Notes: generated by a model not told the origin, from the letters alone. Counted from the stretch's first letter, positions 17,154 to 24,963 are shown. The stretch: 64,000 nt of DNA from an uncultured Bifidobacteriaceae bacterium (GCA_947253155.1 CAMXYK010000001.1:1-64000), one strand, 5' to 3'. Numbers and translations are program-made.

Positions 17154-18263
17154 TCACTCAGCAAAAAAGCGCGCAGGGAAGGCGGATGTTTTGCGAACTT
17201 GGCAAGCCGCGCAATTTGGCGAGATTACAGCAAATTCAGCGCCGGCAGTTTGCACGATTTTTTGCAAATCGCTTTCTTGCGAAATAAAAAGCGCAGTTGC
17301 GAGCGCGTCGGCGTAAGCAGTTGGAAAAGCGCAAGTTTTAGCAGGAACGTAAGTCCAGCTTGCAGAAAGTTTTTGCGAAGGAACGCCATCTAAAGCGTTA
17401 ATCAAGTGAGTTGCAATTAAATTAGATTCAAAAGCATTGGATTCACAACCATTAGATTTGTGACAATTAGATTCAAAAGCATTGTCCGCAAGGCAATTTG
17501 CGTCTTTTACTTTCCAGCGCCTTCTTGCAGTAGATGAAGCACACAACGATCCGCTTGCAATTGATGCCACACCTACCGCTTGCGTTGTGTCAAAAGGATT
17601 TTCTAGTGCAACTTTTATTCGGCAATCTTCATCGCTAAAGCAAGCGCGCATATCGCCGCCGGCGTTTACCAAAAAATCAAAATCCGCAGGAAAATCACTA
17701 TTCGCAGGCGAATCGTTACCAAGCTCCTCTTTGATAATCTGCGTTACAAGATCTACAAAATAGCCCTTACCAGCTGCACCAAAATCAAGCTGCACTGGCT
17801 GATTTGTGTGGAGCGTTGTGCTGCCGTCAGCTCGCGAAATATCTGACCACGTAACTGGCAAAGCGCGATGATATTTGTTCCAACTGCCACTGCCACTATT
17901 CTCGCTCGCGTTATCTGCTGATTCCGGAATAAATTGCACCGAATTATCGTAGCCAAGCGCAAGTAAATCCGCGCCAACGCACGCGTCGAAAGCTCCGTGC
18001 GCAGCATTGTAAAACTCGTCATAAATTGCAAAAAGCGGCTGAGCCCACGATGGAAACTTAAAATCGCCGCCAGCCTTCGCACAAGCCATGCGCGCAACCA
18101 GCGAATCTGCACGAAAGCGCGAAAGAGTACTCTCATACTCTTCAACAAACGCACGAATCCGCTGTTCAACGCGCTGCGAAATCGGCACGCTGCTGGAAAT
18201 AATAATCCCCGTGCCAAGCGCGCGCTCAATCGCAACAACATTCCCGAACATCATTTGCCTCAC
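17154..18263 (-). CDS. apbE: FAD:protein FMN transferase
   Basis: Transfers FMN from FAD to a threonine of exported flavoproteins; 369 residues. Family segments include STLSRFRADS near the start, AHGAFDACVGADLLALGY, LDFGAAGKGYFVD, the FLVNAGGDMRA block, and IASGSLCASS; the C-terminal third holds HLINALDGVPSQ and YADALATALFI. Insertions rich in Ser/Asn near 120 and in Asn/Glu/Ser near 275 break up the core. There is no clear signal peptide. The GTG start overlaps the fic stop by 4 bp (GTGA); ATG 18254 is an alternative. The FMN-binding lipoprotein at 8.8-9.4 kb is its likely substrate. Confidence 0.92.
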   Translation of the reverse strand: MRQMMFGNVVAIERALGTGIIISSSVPISQRVEQRIRAFVEEYESTLSRFRADSLVARMACAKAGGDFKFPSWAQPLFAIYDEFYNAAHGAFDACVGADLLALGYDNSVQFIPESADNASENSGSGSWNKYHRALPVTWSDISRADGSTTLHTNQPVQLDFGAAGKGYFVDLVTQIIKEELGNDSPANSDFPADFDFLVNAGGDMRACFSDEDCRIKVALENPFDTTQAVGVASIASGSLCASSTARRRWKVKDANCLADNAFESNCHKSNGCESNAFESNLIATHLINALDGVPSQKLSASWTYVPAKTCAFPTAYADALATALFISQESDLQKIVQTAGAEFAVISPNCAACQVRKTSAFPARFFAE

Positions 18264-19594
18264 GCAAACATTTCATTCGCTTTTTTAGAAAGCGCATACC
18301 GAATAGGGCGTTCGCCCACCGAGTCAATCATTCCAAGCTCAATCAAACCGTTAAGCGCACTCACGATCTTTCTCTCACCAACCTGCTCATCAATTGCATT
18401 GCCAACATATTCGCTTAATTGCTTGCGAGTCATTGGAGTTGGATTATACGAAAAAAGCTTATTTTGCAACAAAATAGTCATAACCTCGTACTGCACTTTA
18501 GAAATCGCTGTTTTCTTGGAGAACTCTAATAGCTTACCCATGCAGTAAATAATCTGCTTTAATTGCAAAATAATATTGTTTAATACTTCGTTCTGTGCTT
18601 TTTTAATATATTGCAACATTGTGCAGCAAAACATAGTTAAATCATTGCAATTAAACAGTTCTTGCGATTTGGAAAAAGCGGCATAGTATCCAGATTTCTC
18701 TGCATAAATTACAGAACTTAAGCTCAAAATTGTTGGCATCGAAAGCTGCTCGTGCAATTGCAAAGCAAACAAAAACCGCCCAGTTCTGCCGTTTCCATCG
18801 TAAAACGGGTGCACGCTCTCAAAAGCATAATGACACATGCACGCTTTAATAAGCGTTGGAACTTCGGCACTATTCATCAAACTCAACATCTGCGATAAAT
18901 GATCTTGAATTTCCGCTTCCGTTGCATCGCCATCGTGCACTACATTATTTGCACCATCAAGAATACTTACTTTTTTCTTCCTAAAAATCTCGCCATCTGG
19001 AATATCGCCTGATTCTAATTCGCCTTGCATAATGCTGTTGTAGATTTTTCGTATATCTTGCAAGGTTTGTGGAATTGAAGTGCCACTCTCATTGGAATCT
19101 GCAACTGACTTTACAGACGACTTTTCGACTGACTTTACATTCAAATCCGCAACAGACTCCGCAACGGACTTTTCTTTAGAATCAGCAAGCTCAAGAAAAA
19201 GCTTAGTAAATTCACTAAAACGCGTATGCTTATTCTGCTCGCTAGCAGCATCAAGTGCTTTGGAAAGCTCTTTTCTAGTGCTGTGAACACCCTCAATAAT
19301 GTTGGTATTTTGCACTTCTTTTGCAATAAGTTGCATTAAATACTCGCGCTGAGCAAACCGTGGTAACTCATTCCACGCTTTTTCAACCGCTTTTTCAGCA
19401 TACGCAATATCATTCATGTGAGTTACAAGATCCGTTACGCACGTTGCAAAGATTTCATGCTTATCAAATACAATTCCGGAACGATACGTTGCAGGATTAT
19501 CAATGCGCAATCGATATTCTTCTTCCGCAATATCACAAGGTTTTGCATTACTTTTAGACATCGCAACTATTTTGCGTATTGTTTTGTAATCCAT
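18260..19594 (-). CDS. fic: Fic domain protein with N-terminal inhibitory motif and winged helix
   Basis: Probable AMP-transferase (AMPylator) acting on unknown targets; 444 residues. The Fic motif HPFYDGNGRTGR starts at His262. An inhibitory helix motif, (S/T)xxxE(G/N), is at T97-E101-G102 (TNIIEG), placing it in the auto-inhibited class with the inhibitory helix N-terminal. The C-terminal 100 residues look like a winged helix. A Ser/Lys-rich insertion lies near 140-170. Its stop overlaps the apbE start, so the two are co-transcribed, although no functional link is evident. Upstream are two sets of 14-bp tandem repeats. Confidence 0.93.
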   Translation of the reverse strand: MDYKTIRKIVAMSKSNAKPCDIAEEEYRLRIDNPATYRSGIVFDKHEIFATCVTDLVTHMNDIAYAEKAVEKAWNELPRFAQREYLMQLIAKEVQNTNIIEGVHSTRKELSKALDAASEQNKHTRFSEFTKLFLELADSKEKSVAESVADLNVKSVEKSSVKSVADSNESGTSIPQTLQDIRKIYNSIMQGELESGDIPDGEIFRKKKVSILDGANNVVHDGDATEAEIQDHLSQMLSLMNSAEVPTLIKACMCHYAFESVHPFYDGNGRTGRFLFALQLHEQLSMPTILSLSSVIYAEKSGYYAAFSKSQELFNCNDLTMFCCTMLQYIKKAQNEVLNNIILQLKQIIYCMGKLLEFSKKTAISKVQYEVMTILLQNKLFSYNPTPMTRKQLSEYVGNAIDEQVGERKIVSALNGLIELGMIDSVGERPIRYALSKKANEMFA

Positions 19595-19606
19595 AATGCG
19601 ACTCCA

Positions 19607-19648
19607 TTTACATTATTGCGTTTACATTATTGCGTTTACATTATTGAA
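19607..19648. repeat. 14-bp tandem repeat x3 before fic, set 1
   Basis: TTTACATTATTGCG occurs at 19607-19620 and 19621-19634, with a third copy at 19635 that diverges at its end. It starts 13 bp before the fic ATG, in the leader or promoter region. Confidence 0.85.
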
Positions 19649-19664
19649 GATTTTGTAGTAATGT

Positions 19665-19706
19665 CTTGCAATATTTTGCTTGCAATATTTTGCTTGCGTT
19701 ATTTTG
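19665..19706. repeat. 14-bp tandem repeat x3 before fic, set 2
   Basis: CTTGCAATATTTTG occurs at 19665-19678 and 19679-19692, then a variant, CTTGCGTTATTTTG, at 19693-19706. It has the same period as set 1 but a different sequence. A promoter for fic would have to lie in or near it. Confidence 0.85.
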
Positions 19707-19766
19707 CATATACGCAAATAACGCATTTATCACAAAATGATTGCTTAACTAACGTAAAAATCTATT

Positions 19767-19832
19767 CTATACCGACATTTTGGCAAAATGAAGGCATAGC
19801 ACACAAAAAACATTCGTCTATACCGACATTTT
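19767..19832. repeat. Paired 15-bp direct repeats upstream of fic
   Basis: CTATACCGACATTTT occurs at 19767-19781 and 19818-19832, 51 bp apart. Each copy is followed by CAAAA after two bases. This could be a pair of regulator sites; the protein is unknown. Confidence 0.6.
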
Positions 19833-19857
19833 CACAAAAACGCATTATAGAAAAATC

Positions 19858-19898
19858 AACAGCGCTGGCAACATAACGCCACTAGTTTCGGCGTAACC
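19858..19898. repeat. Direct repeat, left copy, bordering the Fic/ATPase segment
   Basis: The segment around GGCAACATAACGCC and TCGGCGTA closely matches 23995-24035 in the same orientation, and both can form a short ACGCC/GGCGT stem. The two copies bracket a 4.1-kb block with three complete toxin- or ATPase-type genes and one small antitoxin gene. Confidence 0.6.
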
Positions 19899-19916
19899 CA
19901 TGGTAAGCAAAAAATC

Positions 19917-19940
19917 GGGCGACGCATAAATGCATCGCCC
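19917..19940 (-). terminator. Rho-independent terminator after the HTH-Fic gene
   Basis: A stem of GGGCGA (19917-19922) with TCGCCC (19935-19940), extended by a GCAT/ATGC pairing inside. On the minus strand it is followed by GATTTTTTG. It lies about 90 bp after the stop of the HTH-Fic gene. Confidence 0.8.
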
Positions 19941-20026
19941 GCAAAACTTTCGTTTTCAAATCGTATGAAACACGCTACCACGCCGCACATACGTTACGCA
20001 ATACAGTCTCTTTACGAAAGCTTGCC

Positions 20027-21019
20027 TCACAACCCAAAAAGCTTCAACAACGCACGGAACGTATCTTGACCGTCATAGCAAGTTTCAACTAGGAATCCGC
20101 GCTCATTGCTGTATTCTTTAAGACCGCGATAATAGTAATATTTCTTTCGATCCTCAATAATAAACGGCACGATATTATGCTTTAAGCATTCCTTAAAAGC
20201 AATCAAACGCCCAACCCTGCCATTGCCATCCTGAAATGGGTGTATCCGCTCAAACCTGTAGTGAAAATCAACTATATCCTCTAGCTGCAAATCAGTTTTA
20301 GCAAGATATTCTGCCAACAGCTTACTAATCTCCTCGTGCACTTTTTTCGGCTCGCAAGTTTGCACACCACCTACAACATTCGCGCGCGACTTGTAATCGC
20401 CCACACGAAACCAAGGAAGAAGCTCGTCGCTCGTTCCACGCTTAAGCAGCAAATGTAAATACTTAATCATGTCTTCACTAAGAGGCTCTTCAGCAACATC
20501 AATGCAATAATCAATCGCGCGAAAATGATTCACTGTTTCAACAATGTCGTCAACTTTAATAGCTACGCTCTCTGCTGCACCAACGCTTGAATCCGCGCTA
20601 TCGACTACACCATACACCTTTTCTTCGGAATCAATAGTATTAGTTTCAAAAATTCGCCTAGTTTGATCTTCGCTTAGCTGGCTTCCTTCAATATGATTCG
20701 AGTTGTACGTCATACGAATTTGAAGCTCGTGATAAATTCCACCCGGTATACGATGATCCTTTTCTTCTCTAAGTCTTTGCAAAATAGGGTTACCAGAAAT
20801 TACGCGATACAATTCGCTAGGCTTGCATTGTAAATAGTCGCTGATTTTCGCGATTACTGAATTTGATAGTTTTTCGCCTTTTGAGATTTTCGCAATCGTA
20901 CGAGAAGAAATATGCAGCTCGGCTGCTAATTGCGATTTTTTAATACCTTTTTCTTGTAGCCTTTTGTTAAATCCAGCGTAATCATACATTTTTAACAGTT
21001 CGCTTTCTTCCGCTTGCAT
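20027..21019 (-). CDS. Fic domain protein with N-terminal helix-turn-helix
   Basis: Predicted AMPylator fused to a DNA-binding domain; 330 residues. Residues 12-70 form an XRE-like helix-turn-helix (KKSQLAAELHISSRTIAKIS). The inhibitory motif is S107-E111-G112 (SNHIEG), and the Fic motif HPFQDGNGRVGR begins at His260. The HTH suggests autoregulation. Its 5' region contains three copies of AGTAAAGAT in both orientations, which are candidate operators. The start is uncertain: ATG 21019 has no clear ribosome site, and ATG 20989 (residue 11) is an alternative. Confidence 0.92.
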   Translation of the reverse strand: MQAEESELLKMYDYAGFNKRLQEKGIKKSQLAAELHISSRTIAKISKGEKLSNSVIAKISDYLQCKPSELYRVISGNPILQRLREEKDHRIPGGIYHELQIRMTYNSNHIEGSQLSEDQTRRIFETNTIDSEEKVYGVVDSADSSVGAAESVAIKVDDIVETVNHFRAIDYCIDVAEEPLSEDMIKYLHLLLKRGTSDELLPWFRVGDYKSRANVVGGVQTCEPKKVHEEISKLLAEYLAKTDLQLEDIVDFHYRFERIHPFQDGNGRVGRLIAFKECLKHNIVPFIIEDRKKYYYYRGLKEYSNERGFLVETCYDGQDTFRALLKLFGL

Positions 21020-21063
21020 AGTTTTAATTGAGATAAATCATGACGAATCTAAATACTCACGCA

Positions 21064-21184
21064 CTAAAATCTTTACTTATTTTCCCATAATCACCATCAA
21101 AAGTAAAGATAATTGCGATTTTGCATACTCAAAAGTAAAGATAAGCAAAACTTAAGCAAAAAGAAGAGGCCTTCGCGAGCGAAC
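21064..21184. repeat. 120-bp duplicated regulatory block, copy 1
   Basis: Nearly identical to 24055-24174 in the same orientation. It contains ATCTTTACTT once and AAAAGTAAAGAT twice, making three sites of one motif. It lies directly upstream of the HTH-Fic gene. The adjoining segment AGCAAGCAAACGCGAG (just after 21184) recurs near 22917-22932, just past the ficT stop. Confidence 0.8.
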
Positions 21185-21207
21185 ACAAGCAAGCAAACGC
21201 GAGCGAA

Positions 21208-21237
21208 AGCCCTTAAAACTACGAAACCTTAAGGGCT
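21208..21237. terminator. Terminator-like hairpin after the DUF4143 ATPase gene
   Basis: AGCCCTTAA (21208-21216) pairs with TTAAGGGCT (21229-21237) around a 12-nt loop, 6 bp past the ATPase stop. There is no long T-run, so its strength is uncertain. Confidence 0.6.
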
Positions 21238-21242
21238 ATCTT

Positions 21243-22688
21243 CTACTTAAGCAACCAATCAACAATGCTTTCAACGCGAATACCGTCATAATCATCGTCT
21301 AAAGCCTTACTCAAAGTAATAACCAGCTTTTCGTAATTATTCTGAATCTTACAAAGCGGCTTTAATTCTCGCTCGCGCACAGACTCATCCATCATGCTTT
21401 CAGTTACTTGAATATAAAGCTTTTCAGAAGCAGAAGTCGCAACAAAATCCACTTCCAAATTATCTATTTTGCCAACAGCAACATCGTATCCTCGCCTTAA
21501 CAGTTCAAAGAACACAACGTTTTCCAGCGCATGCCCTCTATCTCTGTCCCTAAATCCAAGCAAATAATTGCGCAACCCAATATCAACAATGTAATACTTA
21601 CCAAGAGTGCGTAAATAATCCTTACCTTTAATATCGAAACGTTTAACATCGTAAAACATGTAAGATTCTTTTAACGCACCAACATAAGCGGATATAGTTT
21701 GAGTAGCAGGCTTAGCGCCGCGTGCGCGCAAGCCACGAGAATCGCTATCCGCAGAATCAAGCAACTTTTCCGAAGAAAGCGTATTACACACAGAATTTAA
21801 TGACGTATTGTTTCCAATATTATCTGCCAAAAACATAATGATTTTTCTAAGAAGGTCGGCGTCTGTAATCTGCCTTTGCCCGCGGCGCTTCTCGCGCTCG
21901 AGTATATCGCGAACTACTACAGTGGAATAAATTCCGTCCAACAAAGTCATTGCGATACTCTGATTAAAGACTGATTCTAGGGCAATATCACAAATTGCAG
22001 GCATACCACCGTAACGCATATAAGCTACAAACAATTCATCAAGCTCTACACTACTGCCATTCAAACTCACTGCTCTTTTTTTCAAATCGCCGAGCGGAGA
22101 CTTATATTCTTCAATAGAATAATCCTGAAAATCAACAAACTCTTTGAACGAAAGCGGATACATTTTCACTTCCACATACCGCCCAGACAAGTACGTTGAG
22201 TACTCCGAAGAAAGCAGGTATGCGTTGGATCCAGTTATGTAAATATCGCAATCAAAATCTACGCGAAACGAGTTAATTGCATCTTCCCAACGATCTATAC
22301 GTTGCAGCTCATCAAAGAAAAGATACGTTTTTCTAGAAGACTTAACACCAGAAGACTCAATCTTAGTAGACTCAATCTTGCCTTTAACGTAATTGTATAA
22401 GTCTTTGTAACTCATATCTTGAAACTCGAGCGACTCAAAGTTTATAGAGATAATTTGATTCTGCTCAACTCCGGAATTAAGAAGGTAAGATTGCATAAGT
22501 TTAAGCAGAGTTGACTTACCACAGCGACGAATGCCCGTCACAACTTTTACAGGCTCTGTATCTTTGAAAGTTATAAGCTGATTAAGGTAAATATCGCGAT
22601 TTTTAATACTTTTGCCGACTATTGCAGAGCGATTGCCACGCATTGGCATATTATCGCTTTCAAGTAACTGATTTTGCGAATTTACCAT
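21243..22688 (-). CDS. P-loop ATPase with DUF4143 domain
   Basis: AAA-type ATPase of unknown role, common in accessory islands. From ATG 22688 (GAGG upstream) it has 481 residues; a TTG at 22730 would add 14. Walker A GIRRCGKST is at residues 52-60, Walker B YLFFDELQRI follows at about 117-126, and DIYITGSNAYLL is the sensor-like strand. The C-terminal half is the DUF4143 region, with YIVDIGLRNYLLGF and, further on, HALENVVFFELLRRGYDV and LEVDFVAT, a nuclease-like fold. A remnant of a second copy of its C-terminus lies at 24.24-24.34 kb. Two palindromes upstream may control it. Confidence 0.9.
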   Translation of the reverse strand: MVNSQNQLLESDNMPMRGNRSAIVGKSIKNRDIYLNQLITFKDTEPVKVVTGIRRCGKSTLLKLMQSYLLNSGVEQNQIISINFESLEFQDMSYKDLYNYVKGKIESTKIESSGVKSSRKTYLFFDELQRIDRWEDAINSFRVDFDCDIYITGSNAYLLSSEYSTYLSGRYVEVKMYPLSFKEFVDFQDYSIEEYKSPLGDLKKRAVSLNGSSVELDELFVAYMRYGGMPAICDIALESVFNQSIAMTLLDGIYSTVVVRDILEREKRRGQRQITDADLLRKIIMFLADNIGNNTSLNSVCNTLSSEKLLDSADSDSRGLRARGAKPATQTISAYVGALKESYMFYDVKRFDIKGKDYLRTLGKYYIVDIGLRNYLLGFRDRDRGHALENVVFFELLRRGYDVAVGKIDNLEVDFVATSASEKLYIQVTESMMDESVRERELKPLCKIQNNYEKLVITLSKALDDDYDGIRVESIVDWLLK

Positions 22689-22816
22689 AATAAACCTCGA
22701 CTCCGCTTTAACAAGTTCAGCGATTAGCAAAACAGTACCAATGCTGATTGTGTGGCCACAAATTTCATGAATTTTATAATCCTATGAATATTATGAGTCA
22801 AACTTCGATTTTTTAC

Positions 22817-22883
22817 AAGTTTAGGTTATTGATGACCTAAACTTTTATTTTTCGTAAGTTTAGGTTATTGATAACTTAAACTT
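22817..22883. promoter_or_regulatory. Two tandem palindromes, candidate operator of the DUF4143 ATPase gene
   Basis: AAGTTTAGGT (22817-22826) pairs with ACCTAAACTT (22835-22844) across 8 nt. A second palindrome, 22856-22883, begins with the same ten bases and has one mismatched pair. The repeat starts are 39 bp apart. Both lie between the ATPase start (22688) and the ficT stop (22949). Confidence 0.55.
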
Positions 22884-22948
22884 TGGATTTTTAGAAATTT
22901 AAGTTGCGCACAAACTCAAGCAAGCAAACGCGAGAAAGAAAGCTCTAA

Positions 22949-23674
22949 TCAATCTATGCCGTAACGCGTTTTATACGCAGCATAATCCTTATCTTGCAAA
23001 ACACTAGCCACATTCGGCGCATATTCGTATTCTTCTTCAACAAGATACGCAAACTGCTGCTGAGCCAAGAGATCAACCTGCAAAGGCTTTGTAATAATGC
23101 GGAACATATCCTCAAGAAGCTTCGTATCGTTAGCATCTTTAGCCTGGATTGAAGCCTTGTCATTAACGAGCTGAGTTATTAAGCCCCAATCAAAATGGTA
23201 CCCAGCATCTCGCGCAACTATATCCCAAAAAACACGTTGCGTTCTACCATTGCCCTCACGAAATGGGTGCAAAACATTAAAATTATTGTAATTTACACTT
23301 AGCTTACTAATAAACTCATCAATAGATAAGCCTTGCAATAAATTATCATTTTTAAGCGTTTGCTCACAGTAGCGAATTCCAACGCCCATGTATTCAAGCG
23401 GATGAAACGGCTCGCAGCCGCCTTTAGACATGTCAATAGTACGAATCTGACCAGCCCAATCGTAAACATCCTGAAAAATATAATGATGAATCCACTGCAA
23501 TTGTTTAACAGTTCCTTCAGCATGCGGCAAGTTTTCGTACAACTTATAGCTACGAACTGAAACTAAATCGTTTTCAAAGAAATCAAGATCTTCCTGAGTT
23601 TGTACATTCAGCTTGTTCTTCAGCACTCGCGTATGAGGAATAAGATATGGGTCAAAAACTTCATCAACCATCAT
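22949..23674 (-). CDS. Fic toxin of a FicTA-type toxin-antitoxin pair
   Basis: Predicted AMPylating toxin of 241 residues. The Fic motif HPFREGNGRTQR begins at His136; the upstream IFQDVYDWAGQIRTIDMSKGG segment is the flap and target-docking region typical of the class with a separate antitoxin. It has no inhibitory SxxxE(G/N) motif of its own; that motif is in the small protein encoded 26 bp upstream. In characterised pairs such toxins AMPylate gyrase and topoisomerase IV, but the target here is not shown by sequence. Confidence 0.92.
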   Translation of the reverse strand: MMVDEVFDPYLIPHTRVLKNKLNVQTQEDLDFFENDLVSVRSYKLYENLPHAEGTVKQLQWIHHYIFQDVYDWAGQIRTIDMSKGGCEPFHPLEYMGVGIRYCEQTLKNDNLLQGLSIDEFISKLSVNYNNFNVLHPFREGNGRTQRVFWDIVARDAGYHFDWGLITQLVNDKASIQAKDANDTKLLEDMFRIITKPLQVDLLAQQQFAYLVEEEYEYAPNVASVLQDKDYAAYKTRYGID

Positions 23675-23700
23675 TTAACCCTTAAATAAATTAAGATTAA

Positions 23701-23883
23701 TTATTCCAAACCGTAACGCTTACGAGTCAGAGATATGAGCTCATCCGCGCTTATAGAACCTCGAATATATTTTCTTGTATCAGCCAAGCATGCGGGAGAC
23801 ACCGCACCTCCTTCTAACTTTGCTGAAGATAATGCTATTGCAACGTTTTCTAGTCGTAACTTTTGCGTTTCTTTATCAATCAT
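23701..23883 (-). CDS. Small antitoxin of the FicTA pair (VbhA/FicA-like)
   Basis: A 60-residue protein whose only visible motif is the Fic inhibitory helix, S20-A-K-L-E24-G25. The glutamate is expected to enter the toxin active site and block ATP binding. Further segments (YIRGSISADELISLTRKRYG) match the C-terminal part of VbhA-like antitoxins. It precedes the toxin gene by 26 bp in the same direction, the usual order of such modules. It is complete, so the pair is probably functional. Confidence 0.9.
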   Translation of the reverse strand: MIDKETQKLRLENVAIALSSAKLEGGAVSPACLADTRKYIRGSISADELISLTRKRYGLE

Positions 23884-23994
23884 TTCTTCTCCCTGCCAGC
23901 ACCCGCGATTAAATCAAAAACAACTACCAGCTATTTTACTATTCGCGATGCATTTTGATTACAGCATATTTTGCGATTTGACGAATCCAGCATC

Positions 23995-24035
23995 GGCAAC
24001 ATCACGCCGCTTGTCTCGGCGTAGATTATTCCAAA
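23995..24035. repeat. Direct repeat, right copy, bordering the Fic/ATPase segment
   Basis: Matches 19858-19898 with a few differences, centred on GGCAACATCACGCC and TCGGCGTA. It stands about 110 bp upstream of the ficA start. Confidence 0.6.
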
Positions 24036-24054
24036 GATAAGTGCCATGTTATAG

Positions 24055-24174
24055 CTAAATCTTTACTTATTTGCACATAACAACAATAAAAAGTAAAGAT
24101 AATTGCGATTTTGCATATTCAAAAGTAAAGATTCGCAAAACTTAAGCAAAAAGAAAGAGCCTTCGCGCACGAAC
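24055..24174. repeat. 120-bp duplicated regulatory block, copy 2
   Basis: Same sequence as 21064-21184 with scattered changes, including the three AGTAAAGAT motifs. Here it precedes the ficA-ficT pair on one side and the ATPase remnant on the other. Confidence 0.8.
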
Positions 24175-24237
24175 GCAAATAGGCACTCACTTTCAAAAGT
24201 GAAAAAATTTTACAGTTTTGAAAGTGAAAGTGCGAAT

Positions 24238-24339
24238 CTGCTTGCAAACACTCATCACGATTCTTACGACATTGAAGGAATCCGCGTAATAGACATAGCG
24301 CAATGGCTGCTTAACACAAACACGACGCTTCGTTTGTGA
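24238..24339 (+). pseudogene. C-terminal fragment of a DUF4143 ATPase
   Basis: On the plus strand the frame reads HHDSYDIEGIRVIDIAQWLL before a stop. This resembles the end of the intact ATPase at 21.2-22.7 kb (DDDYDGIRVESIVDWLLK). No Walker motifs lie upstream, so only the last 30 or so codons survive. The fragment is in the opposite orientation to the intact gene. Confidence 0.65.
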
Positions 24340-24349
24340 GCGTTACTTT

Positions 24350-24471
24350 CTCAGTCGGCTGACTGAGTTTTTAACAGTGTTTTGCTTATTACCGTTATTT
24401 TCTCAGTCGGCTAACTGAGTTTTTAACAGTGTTTTGCCAATCACCGTTACTTTCTCAGTTCGTTAGCTGAG
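24350..24471. repeat. 52-bp hairpin array A, three units
   Basis: Three 18-nt hairpins with CTCAG/CTGAG stems at 24350-24367, 24402-24419 and 24454-24471, so the period is exactly 52 bp. Flanks are conserved: GTTAC or GTTAT on the left, TTTTTAACAGTGTTT on the right. The loops differ. The same family forms the arrays at 33318-33491 and 38840-39013. It lies between the ATPase remnant and the ATP synthase terminator. The rest of the gap from 23884 to 24646 holds only the repeats and sites listed here. Confidence 0.9.
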
Positions 24472-24531
24472 TTTTTAACAGTGTTTCACCTCTGAGATCT
24501 ATTTTCTTTACAAACGCGCTATAAAAACAAA

Positions 24532-24567
24532 AAGACAGGAGCTTGAGAATACCCAAACTCCTGTCTT
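24532..24567 (-). terminator. Rho-independent terminator of the atp operon
   Basis: AAGACAGGAG (24532-24541) pairs perfectly with CTCCTGTCTT (24558-24567). Read on the minus strand, the stem is followed by a T-rich tract. It lies 80 bp after the atpC stop. Confidence 0.92.
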
Positions 24568-24646
24568 AATAAGAGATTACTTCACTTGCGCAAGTTTATA
24601 AAACTTACAAAAGCAATAAAACTTACGTAAGCAATAAAAGCAAACC

Positions 24647-24961
24647 CTAAATCACCTTTGCGTTAGGCAACACATTGCCGTCTTTATCAACGTTACAACT
24701 GTGCTCAACAGCAATCGTGATGCGATCATTGTCAACGGAATAGAAGCCATCCGTCACTTTAAAAACGTGACGCACACCCTTCAAATCGTCAACCTTCACG
24801 AAACCGTGATCAATTAACGCAAGCACAGCCTCATGCCCAGGAAGCACACCCATTGCGCCATTCACAGAAGGAATAACCACAAACTTAGCATCGCCTTCCC
24901 ACACAGGATGCCTGGCTGCCACCACACTAACGTGCAGCGATTTTACTTGCTTCTCTGCCAT
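24647..24961 (-). CDS. atpC: F1Fo ATP synthase subunit epsilon
   Basis: Regulatory subunit of the F1 central stalk. From ATG 24961 the protein is 104 residues (MAEKQVKSLHV); a longer frame upstream would overlap atpD and is not needed. The beta-sandwich region has VSVVAARHPVWEG, GAMGVLPGHEAVLALI and IAVEHS. The protein is short and lacks most of the C-terminal helical hairpin, as is common in actinobacteria. It is the last gene of the operon, 2 bp after the atpD stop. Confidence 0.95.
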   Translation of the reverse strand: MAEKQVKSLHVSVVAARHPVWEGDAKFVVIPSVNGAMGVLPGHEAVLALIDHGFVKVDDLKGVRHVFKVTDGFYSVDNDRITIAVEHSCNVDKDGNVLPNAKVI

Positions 24962-24963
24962 AA

